64,000 bases of DNA, from assembly GCA_021792555.1 (NCBI GenBank), contig JAJYUL010000012.1, forward strand, positions 17,462 to 81,461, given 5' to 3'. The stretch comes from Pseudomonadota bacterium (GTDB taxonomy: Bacteria; Pseudomonadota; Gammaproteobacteria; Steroidobacterales; Steroidobacteraceae). Below the pieces are notes generated by a model. The model ran no database searches, had not been told where the DNA came from, and saw only the letters and a program-made list of their open reading frames with translations. The position numbers and the translations under genes were made by a program. This document shows positions 1 to 9,892 of the stretch, piece by piece (the stretch's first letter is position 1; each line of letters opens with the position of its first letter).

Positions 1-1
1 G

Positions 2-511
2 CGCAACGCGGCCGAAGGCCGCGGCAGCGTGCGCTTCTCTGCCCGCGCGCTCGCGGCGCTCGCGGCCCATCCCTGGAGCGGCAACGTGCGCGAGCTGTCC
101 AATCTGGTCGAACGGATGTCGATCGTCCGGGCCGGGCAGACCGTCGACATCGCCGATCTGCCGCCGAAGTATCAGCCGCCGCAGGACTGGACGTACGAGA
201 CGTCCTCGTGCGAGGCGGCGGGCGAACCGGCCGCCGCGAGCATGGACGAGCCGCTCAGCGACGCCGATGCCCTCGCACTGCTCGAGTCCGCGCCCGCACC
301 GGCCGGCGCGCCGGACGCGTGCGCGCTGCCCGAGCAGGGCATCGACCTGCGTGAGCATCTGCTGTCGATCGAGCGCGCGCTCGTGCAGCAGGCGCTCGAT
401 CGCGCCAACGGCACTGTCGCGCAGGCCGCTCGTCTGCTCAATCTGCGCCGCACGACTCTCGTCGAGCGTCTGCGCAAGCTCGGATTCACCGAGCCCGCGA
501 CGGAAGTTTGA
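2..511 (+). CDS. fleQ: Flagellar master regulator FleQ/FlrA, C-terminal part (5' end outside window)
   Basis: This is the tail of a sigma-54-dependent activator that switches on flagellar genes. The frame is already open at base 2, so the receiver-like and most of the AAA+ domain lie upstream. Visible parts are the end of the AAA+ module ([17 protein letters not shown], the sensor II region) and a C-terminal Fis-type helix-turn-helix ending [17 protein letters not shown], a signature typical of FleQ/FlrA. An acidic, Ala/Pro-rich linker separates them. It ends 118 bp before a second sigma-54 activator that has its own sigma-54 promoter, which this protein probably activates. In Pseudomonas, FleQ also binds c-di-GMP; the residues needed for that are not in view. 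Confidence 0.88.
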   Translation, partial: RNAAEGRGSVRFSARALAALAAHPWSGNVRELSNLVERMSIVRAGQTVDIADLPPKYQPPQDWTYETSSCEAAGEPAAASMDEPLSDADALALLESAPAPAGAPDACALPEQGIDLREHLLSIERALVQQALDRANGTVAQAARLLNLRRTTLVERLRKLGFTEPATEV

Positions 512-576
512 CGCCCCCGACGCGGCGGATTGCCGCGCACGTGATCCGCGTCACGCTTTAGGAGTCGATCGGCGCC

Positions 577-592
577 AGGCACGGCATTTGCA
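577..592 (+). promoter_or_regulatory. Sigma-54 (RpoN) promoter, -24/-12 type
   Basis: AGGCACG-GCAT-TTGCA matches the RpoN consensus TGGCACG-N4-TTGCW. The invariant GG (578-579) and GC (590-591) are exactly 10 bases apart. It lies 37 bp before the start codon of the FlrC-like gene and downstream of fleQ, so FleQ is the likely activator. Confidence 0.85.
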
Positions 593-629
593 TTCCCCTG
601 ACTCAGCATCCCTGCGTTTGGGGGAATCG

Positions 630-1649
<1,020 letters not shown>

Positions 1650-1660
1650 GGAGAGCCCCT

Positions 1661-2014
1661 ATGAGCCAGATGGCCATCGATCAGGTGCTTGCCCAGATTC
1701 GCGCCATGTCGGCGCAGGTGCGTCTCGATGCGCCGCGGCCGATGCCGCTCACGGGCCCTGCCCAGGGCAGCGCGGCGCCGGCGAGCGGGGCGAGCGAATT
1801 CGCTTCGATCCTGAAGAAGGGGATCGACGCGGTGAATACGAGCGAGCAGCGCGCCAGTGCGCTCGCCGACGCGTTTTCGCGCGGCGCGCCCGGGGTGTCG
1901 CTGCCGCAGGTGGTGCTGCAGATGGAAAAGGCGAGTATCTCCTTTCGCGCGCTGACCGAAGTGCGCAACCGTCTGATCAGCGCCTATCAAGACATCATGA
2001 ACATGCAGATGTAG
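1661..2014 (+). CDS. fliE: Flagellar hook-basal body protein FliE
   Basis: FliE joins the MS ring to the proximal rod and is an early substrate of the flagellar export gate. The 117-residue product has the usual variable N-terminal half and a conserved C-terminal helix (VVLQMEKASISFRALTEVRN, ending QDIMNMQM). A GAGGAG-type ribosome site precedes the ATG. It opens the structural run fliEFGHIJK in the order seen in many Proteobacteria and is separated from fliF by 9 bp, so the genes are probably co-transcribed. Confidence 0.93.
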   Translation: MSQMAIDQVLAQIRAMSAQVRLDAPRPMPLTGPAQGSAAPASGASEFASILKKGIDAVNTSEQRASALADAFSRGAPGVSLPQVVLQMEKASISFRALTEVRNRLISAYQDIMNMQM

Positions 2015-2023
2015 TGAGTCGAC

Positions 2024-3721
2024 ATGGCTGCCGAATCCACTGCCTTGCCCACATTGCCGGCCCTCCCGGCCGGTTTGCGTCCCCTGCTGCTGCTGATCGG
2101 CATCGCGGCTGCCGTCGCCGCCGGTGTCTGGATCGTGCTGTGGTCACGGGGCCCCACCTACAGTCTTCTCTACGCCAACCTCTCGCCGCAGCAGGAGGAG
2201 CAGATCGTACAGGCGCTGCAGGCGGCACAGATTCCCTATCACCTCGATCCCGCCACCAACGGGGTTGAAGTGCCGGCCGAGCAGCTCGATGCGGCGCGCC
2301 TGAAACTCGCCGGTCAGGGCGTCACCCAGGGCGACAGCTTTGCCGCGCTCGACAAGGGCTCGGGTTTCGGCGTCAGCCAGTTCATCGAGAACGTACGCTA
2401 TCAGCACGCGCTCGAGTCCGAGCTCGCCCACACCATTGCCAGCATGCAGCAGGTCGCTGCCGCGCGCGTCAATCTGGCGGTGCCGCGGCAGTCGGTCTTC
2501 GTCAGTGATCAGACCGCCGCCAGCGCCTCGGTCTTCGTCCAGCTGCGCGCCGGCAGCGTGCTCGGCCCGGAGCAGGTGCAGGCGATCGTGAACCTGGTCG
2601 CCTCGAGCGTGCCGGATCTGTCGCCCTCGCACGTGACCGTGGTCGACCAGAACGGTCAGCTGCTGTCCGGCCCGCAGGGTGACAGCCCCTACGCCATGGA
2701 CGAGCAGAACTTCGACATGGTGCATCGCATCGAGGCGGACGATGCGCGGCGCATCGTCGCATTGCTGACCCCGCTCGTCGGGCCGGGCCTGGTGCACGCC
2801 GATGTGGTCGCCGATCTGAATCTCGGCACGCGCGAGCAGGCCCAGGAGCTGTACAAGCCCAACAGCCAGATCGTGCGCAGCGAGCAGATCTCCGAGCAGG
2901 AGAGCGGCGCCGGCGGTCCGGGCGGAGTGCCCGGCTCGCTGTCGAACGAACCGCCGGCCGCGGGCGTGCTCGCGCCGCCCGCGCAGGCGAAGTCGGCCGC
3001 CGCCGCGGCCAAGGGCGGCAAGGCAGCCAAGGCCTCCTCCGCCGCCGCCAAGACGAGCGCGACGGCGGTCAAGCCCGCCGTCGAGCCGGTTGGCGGCGCC
3101 GGCGGCAGCGGCAACGTGCTCTCGAGCAACGTCACGCGCAACTACGAAATCGACCGTACGCTCGATTACTCGCGTCATCCGCCCGGGCAGATCCGTCGCC
3201 TCACCGTGGCGGTGCTGGTCGGCTATCGCGCTGTCAAGGGTGCGAACGGCAAGGTGACGCAGGTGCCGCTGTCGGCGCAGGAACTCGCGCGGGTGACCCA
3301 GCTGGTCAAGAACGCGGTCGGCTACAACGCCGCGCGCGGCGACAGCGTGAGCGTGGTCAACGAGCCGCTCGATCTGCCGCACACGCCGAGCGGGCAATTC
3401 GAAGCTCCCCCGATCTGGCAGCGGCCGCTCTTCTGGAGCCTGCTGAAGCTCGCCGCGGGCCTCATCGGCGTGCTGGCACTGGTGCTCGCTGTGCTGCGGC
3501 CTCTGGTGCGCTCGCTGCTCACGCCGGCGGCGAGGCCCGCCCTTGCCGCCGCGCAGATCGGCGTGGACGCCCCGGGTGAAGGGCCGCCCCAGGCGCAGAA
3601 GGACGCGGTGGTCAAGGCGCTCTCGCACGAGCAGCAGCTCGCCAACGCGCGCGCCATGGTGACCCAGGATCCGAAGCGCGTCGCACAGCTCGTGCGCGGC
3701 TGGGTGGGCAACGATGAGTGA
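2024..3721 (+). CDS. fliF: Flagellar MS-ring protein FliF
   Basis: FliF forms the membrane MS ring on which the switch and export apparatus assemble. The 565-residue protein has an N-terminal membrane segment (about 22-41), a YscJ/FliF secretion-ring domain with the conserved stretch SPQQEEQIVQAL, a long Ala/Lys/Gly-rich low-complexity loop near residues 300-360, a second membrane segment (about 473-493), and a short cytoplasmic tail (QDPKRVAQLVRGWVGNDE) that would bind FliG. The stop overlaps the fliG start by 8 bp, which suggests translational coupling of the ring and switch subunits. Confidence 0.95.
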   Translation: MAAESTALPTLPALPAGLRPLLLLIGIAAAVAAGVWIVLWSRGPTYSLLYANLSPQQEEQIVQALQAAQIPYHLDPATNGVEVPAEQLDAARLKLAGQGVTQGDSFAALDKGSGFGVSQFIENVRYQHALESELAHTIASMQQVAAARVNLAVPRQSVFVSDQTAASASVFVQLRAGSVLGPEQVQAIVNLVASSVPDLSPSHVTVVDQNGQLLSGPQGDSPYAMDEQNFDMVHRIEADDARRIVALLTPLVGPGLVHADVVADLNLGTREQAQELYKPNSQIVRSEQISEQESGAGGPGGVPGSLSNEPPAAGVLAPPAQAKSAAAAAKGGKAAKASSAAAKTSATAVKPAVEPVGGAGGSGNVLSSNVTRNYEIDRTLDYSRHPPGQIRRLTVAVLVGYRAVKGANGKVTQVPLSAQELARVTQLVKNAVGYNAARGDSVSVVNEPLDLPHTPSGQFEAPPIWQRPLFWSLLKLAAGLIGVLALVLAVLRPLVRSLLTPAARPALAAAQIGVDAPGEGPPQAQKDAVVKALSHEQQLANARAMVTQDPKRVAQLVRGWVGNDE

Positions 3722-4730
3722 GCGTAACGGCAAGGATTCATCGCGCAGCGGCACCGAGCGGGCGGCAATCCTGCTGCTCACCCTCGGGGAGGGCGAGGCG
3801 GCGCAGGTACTGAAGCACATGGGCGCGAGGGAGGTGCAGCGCATCGGTGCGGCCATGGCGCGCCTCAGCAACGTTTCGGTCGACGAGGTGCGCGGCGTCA
3901 TCTCCGAATTTACCGCCAGCGTGGAGAGCCAGACGTCCGTCGGCGTCGGCGCGGACGAATTCCTGCGCAAGGTGCTGGTGGATGCGCTCGGCGCGGACAA
4001 GGCCGAGAGCATCATCGATCGGATCAGCATCGGCCGCAGCACCAAGGGTCTGGAGGCGCTGAAGTGGATGGATCCGCGCGCCGTGGCGGAGCTGATCCGG
4101 CTCGAGCATCCGCAGACCGTCGCCATCGTGCTGGCCTATCTCGACGCCGATCAGGCCGCGGAAGTGCTGATGCTGCTGCCGGCGAACATGCGCTCGGAGG
4201 TCGTCGCGCGCGTCGCGCTGCTCGATGGCGTGCAGCCGAACGCGCTGAGCGAGCTCGACGACATCATCGAGAAGCAGTTTGCCGGCAAGTCGAGCGGCAA
4301 GACCTCCGTACTCGGCGGCGCGAAGGCGGCCGCCAACATCATCAACTTCCTCGAGCCGAGCCAGGAAAGCGCGCTGATGGAGCAGGTCGCAAAGACCGAC
4401 GAGGCGCTCGCGGCGCGCATCGAGGAGCTGGTGTTCGTGTTCGACAATCTGATCGATCTCGACGACCGCGGCATGCAGGAGCTGCTGCGCCAGGTGCCGA
4501 GCGATCAGCTGCTGCTCGCGCTCAAGGGCGCCGACGAGGCATTGAAGGAGAAGATGTTCAAGAACATGTCGCAGCGCGCCGCCGAGATGCTCAAGGACGA
4601 TATGGAGGCCAAGGGACCGGTGCGCCTCTCGGAAGTCGAGAACGCGCAGAAGGAGATTCTGAAGCTTGCCCGCAGACTCGCCGAGGCCGGCACGATCGTG
4701 CTCGGCGGCAAAGGAGAGCAGTTTGTCTGA
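3714..4730 (+). CDS. fliG: Flagellar motor switch protein FliG
   Basis: FliG couples MotA/B torque to the rotor and sets rotation direction. The 338-residue length is normal. The N-terminal FliF-binding part begins GTERAAILLLTLGEGEAAQV. The middle domain carries the conserved EHPQ-type motif (LEHPQTVAIVLAYL), and the C-terminal torque helix has VFDNLIDLDDRGMQELLRQV with the charged residues that face the stator. It overlaps fliF at its 5' end and fliH at its 3' end. Confidence 0.96.
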   Translation: MSERNGKDSSRSGTERAAILLLTLGEGEAAQVLKHMGAREVQRIGAAMARLSNVSVDEVRGVISEFTASVESQTSVGVGADEFLRKVLVDALGADKAESIIDRISIGRSTKGLEALKWMDPRAVAELIRLEHPQTVAIVLAYLDADQAAEVLMLLPANMRSEVVARVALLDGVQPNALSELDDIIEKQFAGKSSGKTSVLGGAKAAANIINFLEPSQESALMEQVAKTDEALAARIEELVFVFDNLIDLDDRGMQELLRQVPSDQLLLALKGADEALKEKMFKNMSQRAAEMLKDDMEAKGPVRLSEVENAQKEILKLARRLAEAGTIVLGGKGEQFV

Positions 4731-5379
4731 GCCACGAGCCCGATTCACGGGCGCCGCCACGGTCGAGCGCTGGCAGCTGCCGGAGGTGAGCGGACCGGTC
4801 ATCGGCCTTGCCGAGAGCCGGCGCCGCCAGGACAACGAGCTGCAGCAGGCGCTGCAGCAGGCCGAGGCACGCGGCTATCAGGCGGGCCTCGAGCGCGCGC
4901 AGGGCGAGGTCCGTGCGCGTCTCGCGGCACTCGAGGAGCGCGCCCAGCGGCTCGATGCGGTATTGCGCGTGCTGGCCCGCCCCCTCGATCAGCTCGATGC
5001 CGAGGTCGAGGCGCAACTGGTCCAGCTCGCGCTCGCGATCGGCAAGCAATTGGCGCGGCGCGAGCTGCGCATCGAGCCGGCGCAGATCATTGCCATCGTG
5101 CGCGATTCGATCGCGCAACTGCCGCTGGCGGCGCGCGAAGTGCGCGTACACCTGCACCCGCTCGACGCCGCGGCGGTGCGCGAGCACCTGTCCGCCGGGG
5201 CGGGCGAGCGCGTCTGGACACTGGTCGAGGATCCAACTTTGGCGCGGGGCGGCTGCCTCGTGCAGAGCGAATCGTCCCGCATCGATGCGCGCCTCGAGAG
5301 CCGCATCGCCGCCGTCGCTGCGAGTGCGCTCGGCGATGAGCGCGCCACAGAGCGTGGCGGCGCGGGGCAGACCCCTTGA
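4723..5379 (+). CDS. fliH: Flagellar export apparatus protein FliH
   Basis: FliH binds and restrains the FliI ATPase and delivers it to the export gate. A TTG start at 4723 is preferred: AAGGAGAG lies just upstream (4711-4718), and the start overlaps the fliG stop. This gives 218 residues. The N-terminal half is a Gln/Glu/Arg-rich coiled coil ([20 protein letters not shown]), and the C-terminal half is a V-type ATPase subunit E-like domain ending in [20 protein letters not shown], a typical FliH motif. An in-frame ATG at 4666 inside fliG lengthens it without adding recognisable FliH sequence. Confidence 0.9.
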   Translation: MSEPRARFTGAATVERWQLPEVSGPVIGLAESRRRQDNELQQALQQAEARGYQAGLERAQGEVRARLAALEERAQRLDAVLRVLARPLDQLDAEVEAQLVQLALAIGKQLARRELRIEPAQIIAIVRDSIAQLPLAAREVRVHLHPLDAAAVREHLSAGAGERVWTLVEDPTLARGGCLVQSESSRIDARLESRIAAVAASALGDERATERGGAGQTP

Positions 5380-6737
5380 ACGCTCCACTGCAGCTGCAGC
5401 GCGCCGCGAACTGGTCGGCCGGACTGCGCCGGAGTCTGCGTGCGGTCGAGCAGACCGAGCCGCCGCCGGTGGAGGGCTCCCTCACGCGCATGGTCGGTTT
5501 GACGCTGGAGGCGGCCGGCTGTCAGGCGGCCGTCGGCGACCACTGCGACGTGATCACCGGGGACGGCGCGTGCATCGCCTCGGAGGTCGTCGGGTTCGCC
5601 GGCGACCGGCTCTATCTCATGCCGGCGGGCGATGCCCACGGTCTCGGACCCAACGCGCGGGTCATTCCGCGCCGCGGTGCGGGCACGGTTCAGGTCGGCG
5701 AACAGCTGCTCGGCCGGATCGTCGATGGCAGCGCGCAGCCGCTTGACGGCCTGGGACCGCTCGGCTGTACCGACACGGTGCGTCTGACCGGCCGGCCGAT
5801 CAATCCGCTCTCGCGCCAGCCGATCAGCGAGCCGCTCGATGTCGGCATCCGGGCGATCAACTCGCTGCTGACCATCGGGCGCGGGCAGCGCGTCGGACTG
5901 TTCGCCGGCAGCGGCGTCGGCAAGAGCGTGCTGCTCGGCATGATGGCCCGCTATACGAGCGCGCAGGTGATCGTGGTCGGCCTGATCGGCGAGCGCGGCC
6001 GCGAAGTCAAGGAGTTCGTCGAGCGCATCCTCGGCCCCGAGGACCGCACGCGCGCGGTGGTGGTCGCCGCGCCGGCAGATGCGCCGCCGCTGATGCGCCT
6101 TCACGGCGCGTGGCTCGCGACCGCGGTCGCCGAGTATTTCCGCGACCAGGGTGCGAACGTCCTGCTGCTGATGGACTCCCTGACGCGCTTTGCCCAGGCG
6201 CAGCGCGAGATCGCGCTCGCGATTGGCGAGGCGCCGGCGACCAAAGGTTATCCGCCGTCGGTGTTCGCGCGGCTGCCGCAGCTCGTCGAGCGCGCCGGCA
6301 ACGGCCCCGAGGGCTGCGGATCGATCACCGCCTTCTACACTGTGCTCACCGAGGGCGACGACCAGAACGATCCAATCGCCGATTCCGCGCGCGCCATTCT
6401 CGACGGCCACATCGTCCTCTCCCGGCGCATCGCCGAGAGCGGCCACTATCCGGCCATCGACGTCGAGGCCTCCGTGAGCCGCGCCATGCACGAGATTGTC
6501 GACTCCGGTCACTTCACGAGCGCCCGGCACTTCCGTCAGGTGCTCTCGACCTATCAGCAGCATCGCGATCTGGTGGCGATCGGCGCGTACCAGCGAGGCA
6601 GCGATCCGCGCGTCGACCAGGCCATCGCCCTGTGGCCGCACATGCAGCAGTTTCTCCAACAGGACGTGCGCGAGCGCGTCGATCTCGCGGCGAGCCTCGC
6701 CGCGCTCGAGGGCGTAGTCGCCGAAGGCACGACATGA
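5376..6737 (+). CDS. fliI: Flagellum-specific ATPase FliI
   Basis: FliI is the hexameric ATPase that releases substrates from chaperones for flagellar export. The 453-residue protein has a P-loop ([20 protein letters not shown]), a Walker B region ([20 protein letters not shown]) and the F1-beta-like sequence [18 protein letters not shown]. The start is a TTG at 5376 that overlaps the fliH stop, a coupled arrangement. The length and the absence of an N-terminal extension fit FliI better than type III secretion ATPases, and the flanking fliH and fliJ settle it. Confidence 0.96.
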   Translation: MNAPLQLQRAANWSAGLRRSLRAVEQTEPPPVEGSLTRMVGLTLEAAGCQAAVGDHCDVITGDGACIASEVVGFAGDRLYLMPAGDAHGLGPNARVIPRRGAGTVQVGEQLLGRIVDGSAQPLDGLGPLGCTDTVRLTGRPINPLSRQPISEPLDVGIRAINSLLTIGRGQRVGLFAGSGVGKSVLLGMMARYTSAQVIVVGLIGERGREVKEFVERILGPEDRTRAVVVAAPADAPPLMRLHGAWLATAVAEYFRDQGANVLLLMDSLTRFAQAQREIALAIGEAPATKGYPPSVFARLPQLVERAGNGPEGCGSITAFYTVLTEGDDQNDPIADSARAILDGHIVLSRRIAESGHYPAIDVEASVSRAMHEIVDSGHFTSARHFRQVLSTYQQHRDLVAIGAYQRGSDPRVDQAIALWPHMQQFLQQDVRERVDLAASLAALEGVVAEGTT

Positions 6738-7189
6738 AAAAGACCCAACGCATCGACATGGTTCAGCGCGTGGTCGATGACCACGAGCGGCGCAAGGCGC
6801 AGGCCCTTGCGCTCTGCGAGCAGCGCGTGCGCGAGGCGCAGTCGCGCCTGGAGGAGCTCGAGGGCTATCGCAGCGCCTATGTGCGCGACTTCAGCAAACG
6901 TGCGCAGGCCGGCCTAGACGGGGCGGGTGTGCGCGAATATCAGGTGTTCCTCAGCCGCCTCGACGAGGCGCTGCATCATCAGAGTCAGATCGTGACCCAG
7001 GCCGAGCTCGCGCGCACTGCGGAGCTTGAGAACTGGCGCAGTGCCGCGCGCCGCGCCGCCGCGGTGGACACCCTCGCCAAGCACTGGCGCGCCGAAGAGC
7101 AGCGGGTGCAGGACCGGCGCGACCAGCACGAGACCGATGAGCGCTCGCAACAGTCGTGGAGCCGCGGGAGTCATCTGCGTGTCACCTGA
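6734..7189 (+). CDS. fliJ: Flagellar export protein FliJ
   Basis: FliJ is the soluble stalk-like component that inserts into the FliI hexamer and links it to FlhA. The ATG at 6734 overlaps the fliI stop (ATGA) and gives 151 residues. The protein is almost wholly an antiparallel coiled coil rich in Glu, Arg, Gln and Ala (for example [20 protein letters not shown]), as in the family. Sequence conservation is weak in FliJ, so the call rests on coil pattern, size and position between fliI and fliK. Confidence 0.88.
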   Translation: MKKTQRIDMVQRVVDDHERRKAQALALCEQRVREAQSRLEELEGYRSAYVRDFSKRAQAGLDGAGVREYQVFLSRLDEALHHQSQIVTQAELARTAELENWRSAARRAAAVDTLAKHWRAEEQRVQDRRDQHETDERSQQSWSRGSHLRVT

Positions 7190-8420
7190 AACCCTCCTCA
7201 GCGTCGGGCCCGCCCCGGCGCCATCCGCCTCACCCTCAGTGCCGCCCGCGGCCCCGTTCGGCTCGGGCAGTTCCGGTGGCGCCGCTGCAGGCGGAAGCGG
7301 CGCCGGATCCGGCGGCGCAAGCGACACCGGCGTCTCGAATACATCGCTCGGCGGGCAGCACGGCACCCAATCGGCGCACAGCGCCGGTGCTCGTGCCGCA
7401 AACGGCAGCCCGCCTCAGCAGGGCAAGACCGGCGGTGCGCGCACACGCGCCGCGCAGCCGGACAAGCCGGGCAAGGCGGCCAAGCCAGCCGTCGCTCAGG
7501 CGCCCACCGGTCAGGATTTCTCGCAGACGCTCGCCCAATCGCTGGCGGCGCCGGCGCAGGCCGGCACATCAGCGGCGGCGAGCACCGGCAAGCTCGCCAA
7601 GAGCGCAGCGCCGCAGGGCCCGGACAAGGCCCGCAAAGGCGACCCCGTGAGTGCGGCCATGGCGATGATGAGCCGGGCGGTACCGATGGTGCCGCCGCCG
7701 CCGCCGGCGCAGGCCGATGCGGCCAAGGGCGCCGGTGCGCCCAAGGGCGCGGATGCGGCGCAGCCGGCGCAGGCGACGGGCATCGAATCCTCGAGCGCGG
7801 CAAGCAGCGAAGAGCGCAAGCTGCTGCAGACAGGGATGCTCGCGCAGTCGGCCGCCGCGGACGGCCGCACCCCTCAGGACCCAGCCGGCCAGGGGCCGAG
7901 CCCGGCAGCAGGGGGTGCCGGCACGCTCAACAGCGCGGCCGCGCTGACTGCCGGACAGTTCGCCGCCGGCGCCCATGCGGCCACTCAGGCGCCACCGGCC
8001 GCAATGAGCGCAGCGCTGAGCGCGCCGGTCGGCTCGAGCGGCTGGACGGGCCAGCTCGGCGCACAGCTGACTTGGATGGCTCGCCAGGGGGTGCAATCGG
8101 CCTCACTGCAGGTTTCCCCGCAGCATCTCGGGCCGGTGCAGGTGAGCATTTCGGTGCACCACGGGCAGGCGAGCGTGTGGTTCGGTGCCGCACAGGCCGA
8201 GACCCGCCAGGCTCTTACGCAGGCGTTGCCGGAGTTGCGGGCGATGTTTGCCAATCAGGGACTCACCTTGACCGACTCGGGCGTCTCGCGGGACGCGCCG
8301 CGTGACCCGCGCCGGCCGGCCCGGGCGGTCGCGGCGATTGGTGAGACGGGCGGACCGCAAAGCGGTGTGGGCGCTCCAGCCGTGCTGACGGGCACCGGTC
8401 TGCTCGACACCTACGCCTGA
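7179..8420 (+). CDS. fliK: Flagellar hook-length control protein FliK
   Basis: FliK measures hook length and switches export specificity to filament substrates. A GTG at 7179 is chosen because GGGAG sits 8 bp upstream, giving 413 residues; an ATG at 7137 inside fliJ is possible. About 290 residues of Ala/Pro/Gly/Ser low-complexity ruler region are followed by the conserved hook-length domain: GWTGQLGAQLTWMARQGVQS, then LQVSPQHLGPVQVSISVHHG and a Phe/Leu-rich end. This is the last gene of the flagellar run. fliL and the later genes do not follow, and the next genes are convergent. Confidence 0.9.
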   Translation: MSPETLLSVGPAPAPSASPSVPPAAPFGSGSSGGAAAGGSGAGSGGASDTGVSNTSLGGQHGTQSAHSAGARAANGSPPQQGKTGGARTRAAQPDKPGKAAKPAVAQAPTGQDFSQTLAQSLAAPAQAGTSAAASTGKLAKSAAPQGPDKARKGDPVSAAMAMMSRAVPMVPPPPPAQADAAKGAGAPKGADAAQPAQATGIESSSAASSEERKLLQTGMLAQSAAADGRTPQDPAGQGPSPAAGGAGTLNSAAALTAGQFAAGAHAATQAPPAAMSAALSAPVGSSGWTGQLGAQLTWMARQGVQSASLQVSPQHLGPVQVSISVHHGQASVWFGAAQAETRQALTQALPELRAMFANQGLTLTDSGVSRDAPRDPRRPARAVAAIGETGGPQSGVGAPAVLTGTGLLDTYA

Positions 8421-8448
8421 GCGCTGTCCGGGCGTTGCGCGACCGGAG

Positions 8449-9036
8449 TCAGGATTTGCGTTTCGGGCCGTGGCGGCCGGCGATCTGACGGCGGTGGCGG
8501 CGGAAGGCGATCTTGGCGATCACGGCCGAGAGCGCGTCATCGAGCGGCGCGAACCGCACCTTGACTTCGCGGTTCGGCGTCACGGCCGTCACCTCACCGG
8601 CCAGGCGCAGCGGCTGCGCCACGCAGTCGTGTAGATAGATCTCGAGCAACCCCTGCGCGCCGGGCGGCGGCGGCGCTTCCGCGGCGCGCCAGATCGCCCC
8701 CCGGGCATTGAAGCGCAGCGGCACCGGGGCCGGCCGCGGCCGGTTCAGCGCCAGCAATTGTCCCACCAGGCCGAGCAGCAGGGTCATCTTGCGGTCCAGG
8801 CGCTGGATATCCGCCGCGAGCGGTGCGTTCTCGTCCGGCTTCTCGACGAGGCCGTGATCCTCCAGCGCATCCCAGGCCTGCAGCACCTGCAGATTGCGCT
8901 CGGCGAGCGCCGCGGCCGTCGCCGGCTCGAGCGGCTGATTCTGCCAGCGCAACGGCAGCACGTCCTGGAACGCCAGCTCCTCGTACAGAACGATGGTATC
9001 GGCGGTGTCGAACATCATGCTGTTAGCGACCCGCAC
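8449..9036 (-). CDS. Atypical PilZ-domain (c-di-GMP receptor family) protein
   Basis: A 195-residue cytoplasmic protein resembling the atypical PilZ family found beside flagellar and pilus genes in Gammaproteobacteria. The start region has the family-like segment YEELAFQDVLPLRW. A central helical stretch follows (DIQRLDRKMTLLLGLVGQLL), then a PilZ-like beta barrel (RFNARGAIWRA, then GLLEIYLHDCVAQPLRL). The classic RxxxR c-di-GMP motif is not evident, as in other atypical PilZ proteins that oligomerise rather than bind the nucleotide. It runs tail-to-tail with fliK. A start at 9018 (ATG) would shorten it by 6 residues; neither start has a strong ribosome site. Confidence 0.62.
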   Translation of the reverse strand: MRVANSMMFDTADTIVLYEELAFQDVLPLRWQNQPLEPATAAALAERNLQVLQAWDALEDHGLVEKPDENAPLAADIQRLDRKMTLLLGLVGQLLALNRPRPAPVPLRFNARGAIWRAAEAPPPPGAQGLLEIYLHDCVAQPLRLAGEVTAVTPNREVKVRFAPLDDALSAVIAKIAFRRHRRQIAGRHGPKRKS

Positions 9037-9063
9037 CGGTCAGCGCTTGAGCGCGCGGCTGGC

Positions 9064-9774
9064 TCAGCCGGCATTCGGCAGCGTGCTGACCCGGGGCGGA
9101 TTGCGCGCCTCTTCATAAAAGAACCGGCGCACCCGCATGGCCTGCTCGAGCCGGCCCTTGCGCACGTAAGTCTGGTAGAGCAAGTCCTTCATCACCTCGA
9201 GCAGCACGCCCGCCTCGTGGCTCTGCAGCAGCGGAATACCGGGCCGCGGGTCGGAGGCGATGCCGAACAGGACGCTCCTGATCTTGGCGAAGGTTTCCGG
9301 GGCGAGTGCGGCGAGTTCGCGCACCTCGTTCAGCGAATCGAACAGTTTGAGTTTGCCGGCCTCGCCGAGATCGCTGAACAGCGCCTGCGCGGTGCGCCGG
9401 CACATCGAGGCGAATGCATTGTAGGCGCCGCCGGAGAAGCAGGTGAGCGCCTCCTTGAAGAGCATCTCGACCTCTTCGGGCAGATACGTCGCATCGAAGC
9501 GCTCGCGCGCCCGCTCCACCTCGGTGAACTGCGGCGCCAGCTCCACGCGTGTCGGCGCATAGGCTCGGGCCGTGAAGCGCAGGAAGATCGGCGCCAGGCA
9601 CGCATCGCAGCGGAACACGATGCCGATTTGCGCCGGCCGGTAGGACTGCAGCTCCTGGAAGCGCGGCACGGCGGTGGCGCTGATGTGCGCGAGCGCCTGA
9701 CAATGCGGACAGACCAGCACCAGGCGCTTGCCCTGCTCGAGAATCAGGCGGCTTTCCGGATCGATGTGGGGCAT
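9064..9774 (-). CDS. DUF4145-like protein with zinc-ribbon-type cysteines
   Basis: A 236-residue soluble protein of unknown function. The N-terminal third has two CxxC pairs (CPHC and CDAC) about 35 residues apart, consistent with a zinc ribbon. A helical domain follows with the DUF4145-like signature PEEVEMLFKEALTCFSGGAY followed by NAFASMCRRTAQAL. The ATG at 9774 (MPHIDPESRL) is used because the open frame upstream has no conserved look and crosses the intergenic space. It lies downstream of mprF on the same strand with a 118-bp gap. DUF4145 domains occur in some restriction and defence proteins, but no partner is present here. Confidence 0.6.
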   Translation of the reverse strand: MPHIDPESRLILEQGKRLVLVCPHCQALAHISATAVPRFQELQSYRPAQIGIVFRCDACLAPIFLRFTARAYAPTRVELAPQFTEVERARERFDATYLPEEVEMLFKEALTCFSGGAYNAFASMCRRTAQALFSDLGEAGKLKLFDSLNEVRELAALAPETFAKIRSVLFGIASDPRPGIPLLQSHEAGVLLEVMKDLLYQTYVRKGRLEQAMRVRRFFYEEARNPPRVSTLPNAG

Positions 9775-9892
9775 GGCGGCGTTGCGCTGCTCTTGGTCTG
9801 ATAGCCACTGCCGGGGCTCAATTATAACCCAGAGCGGCGCGAATTGCCGCTGCACGCCCCTTGGGGGGCAGCGCCGGCCGCTGCACGCCGGG

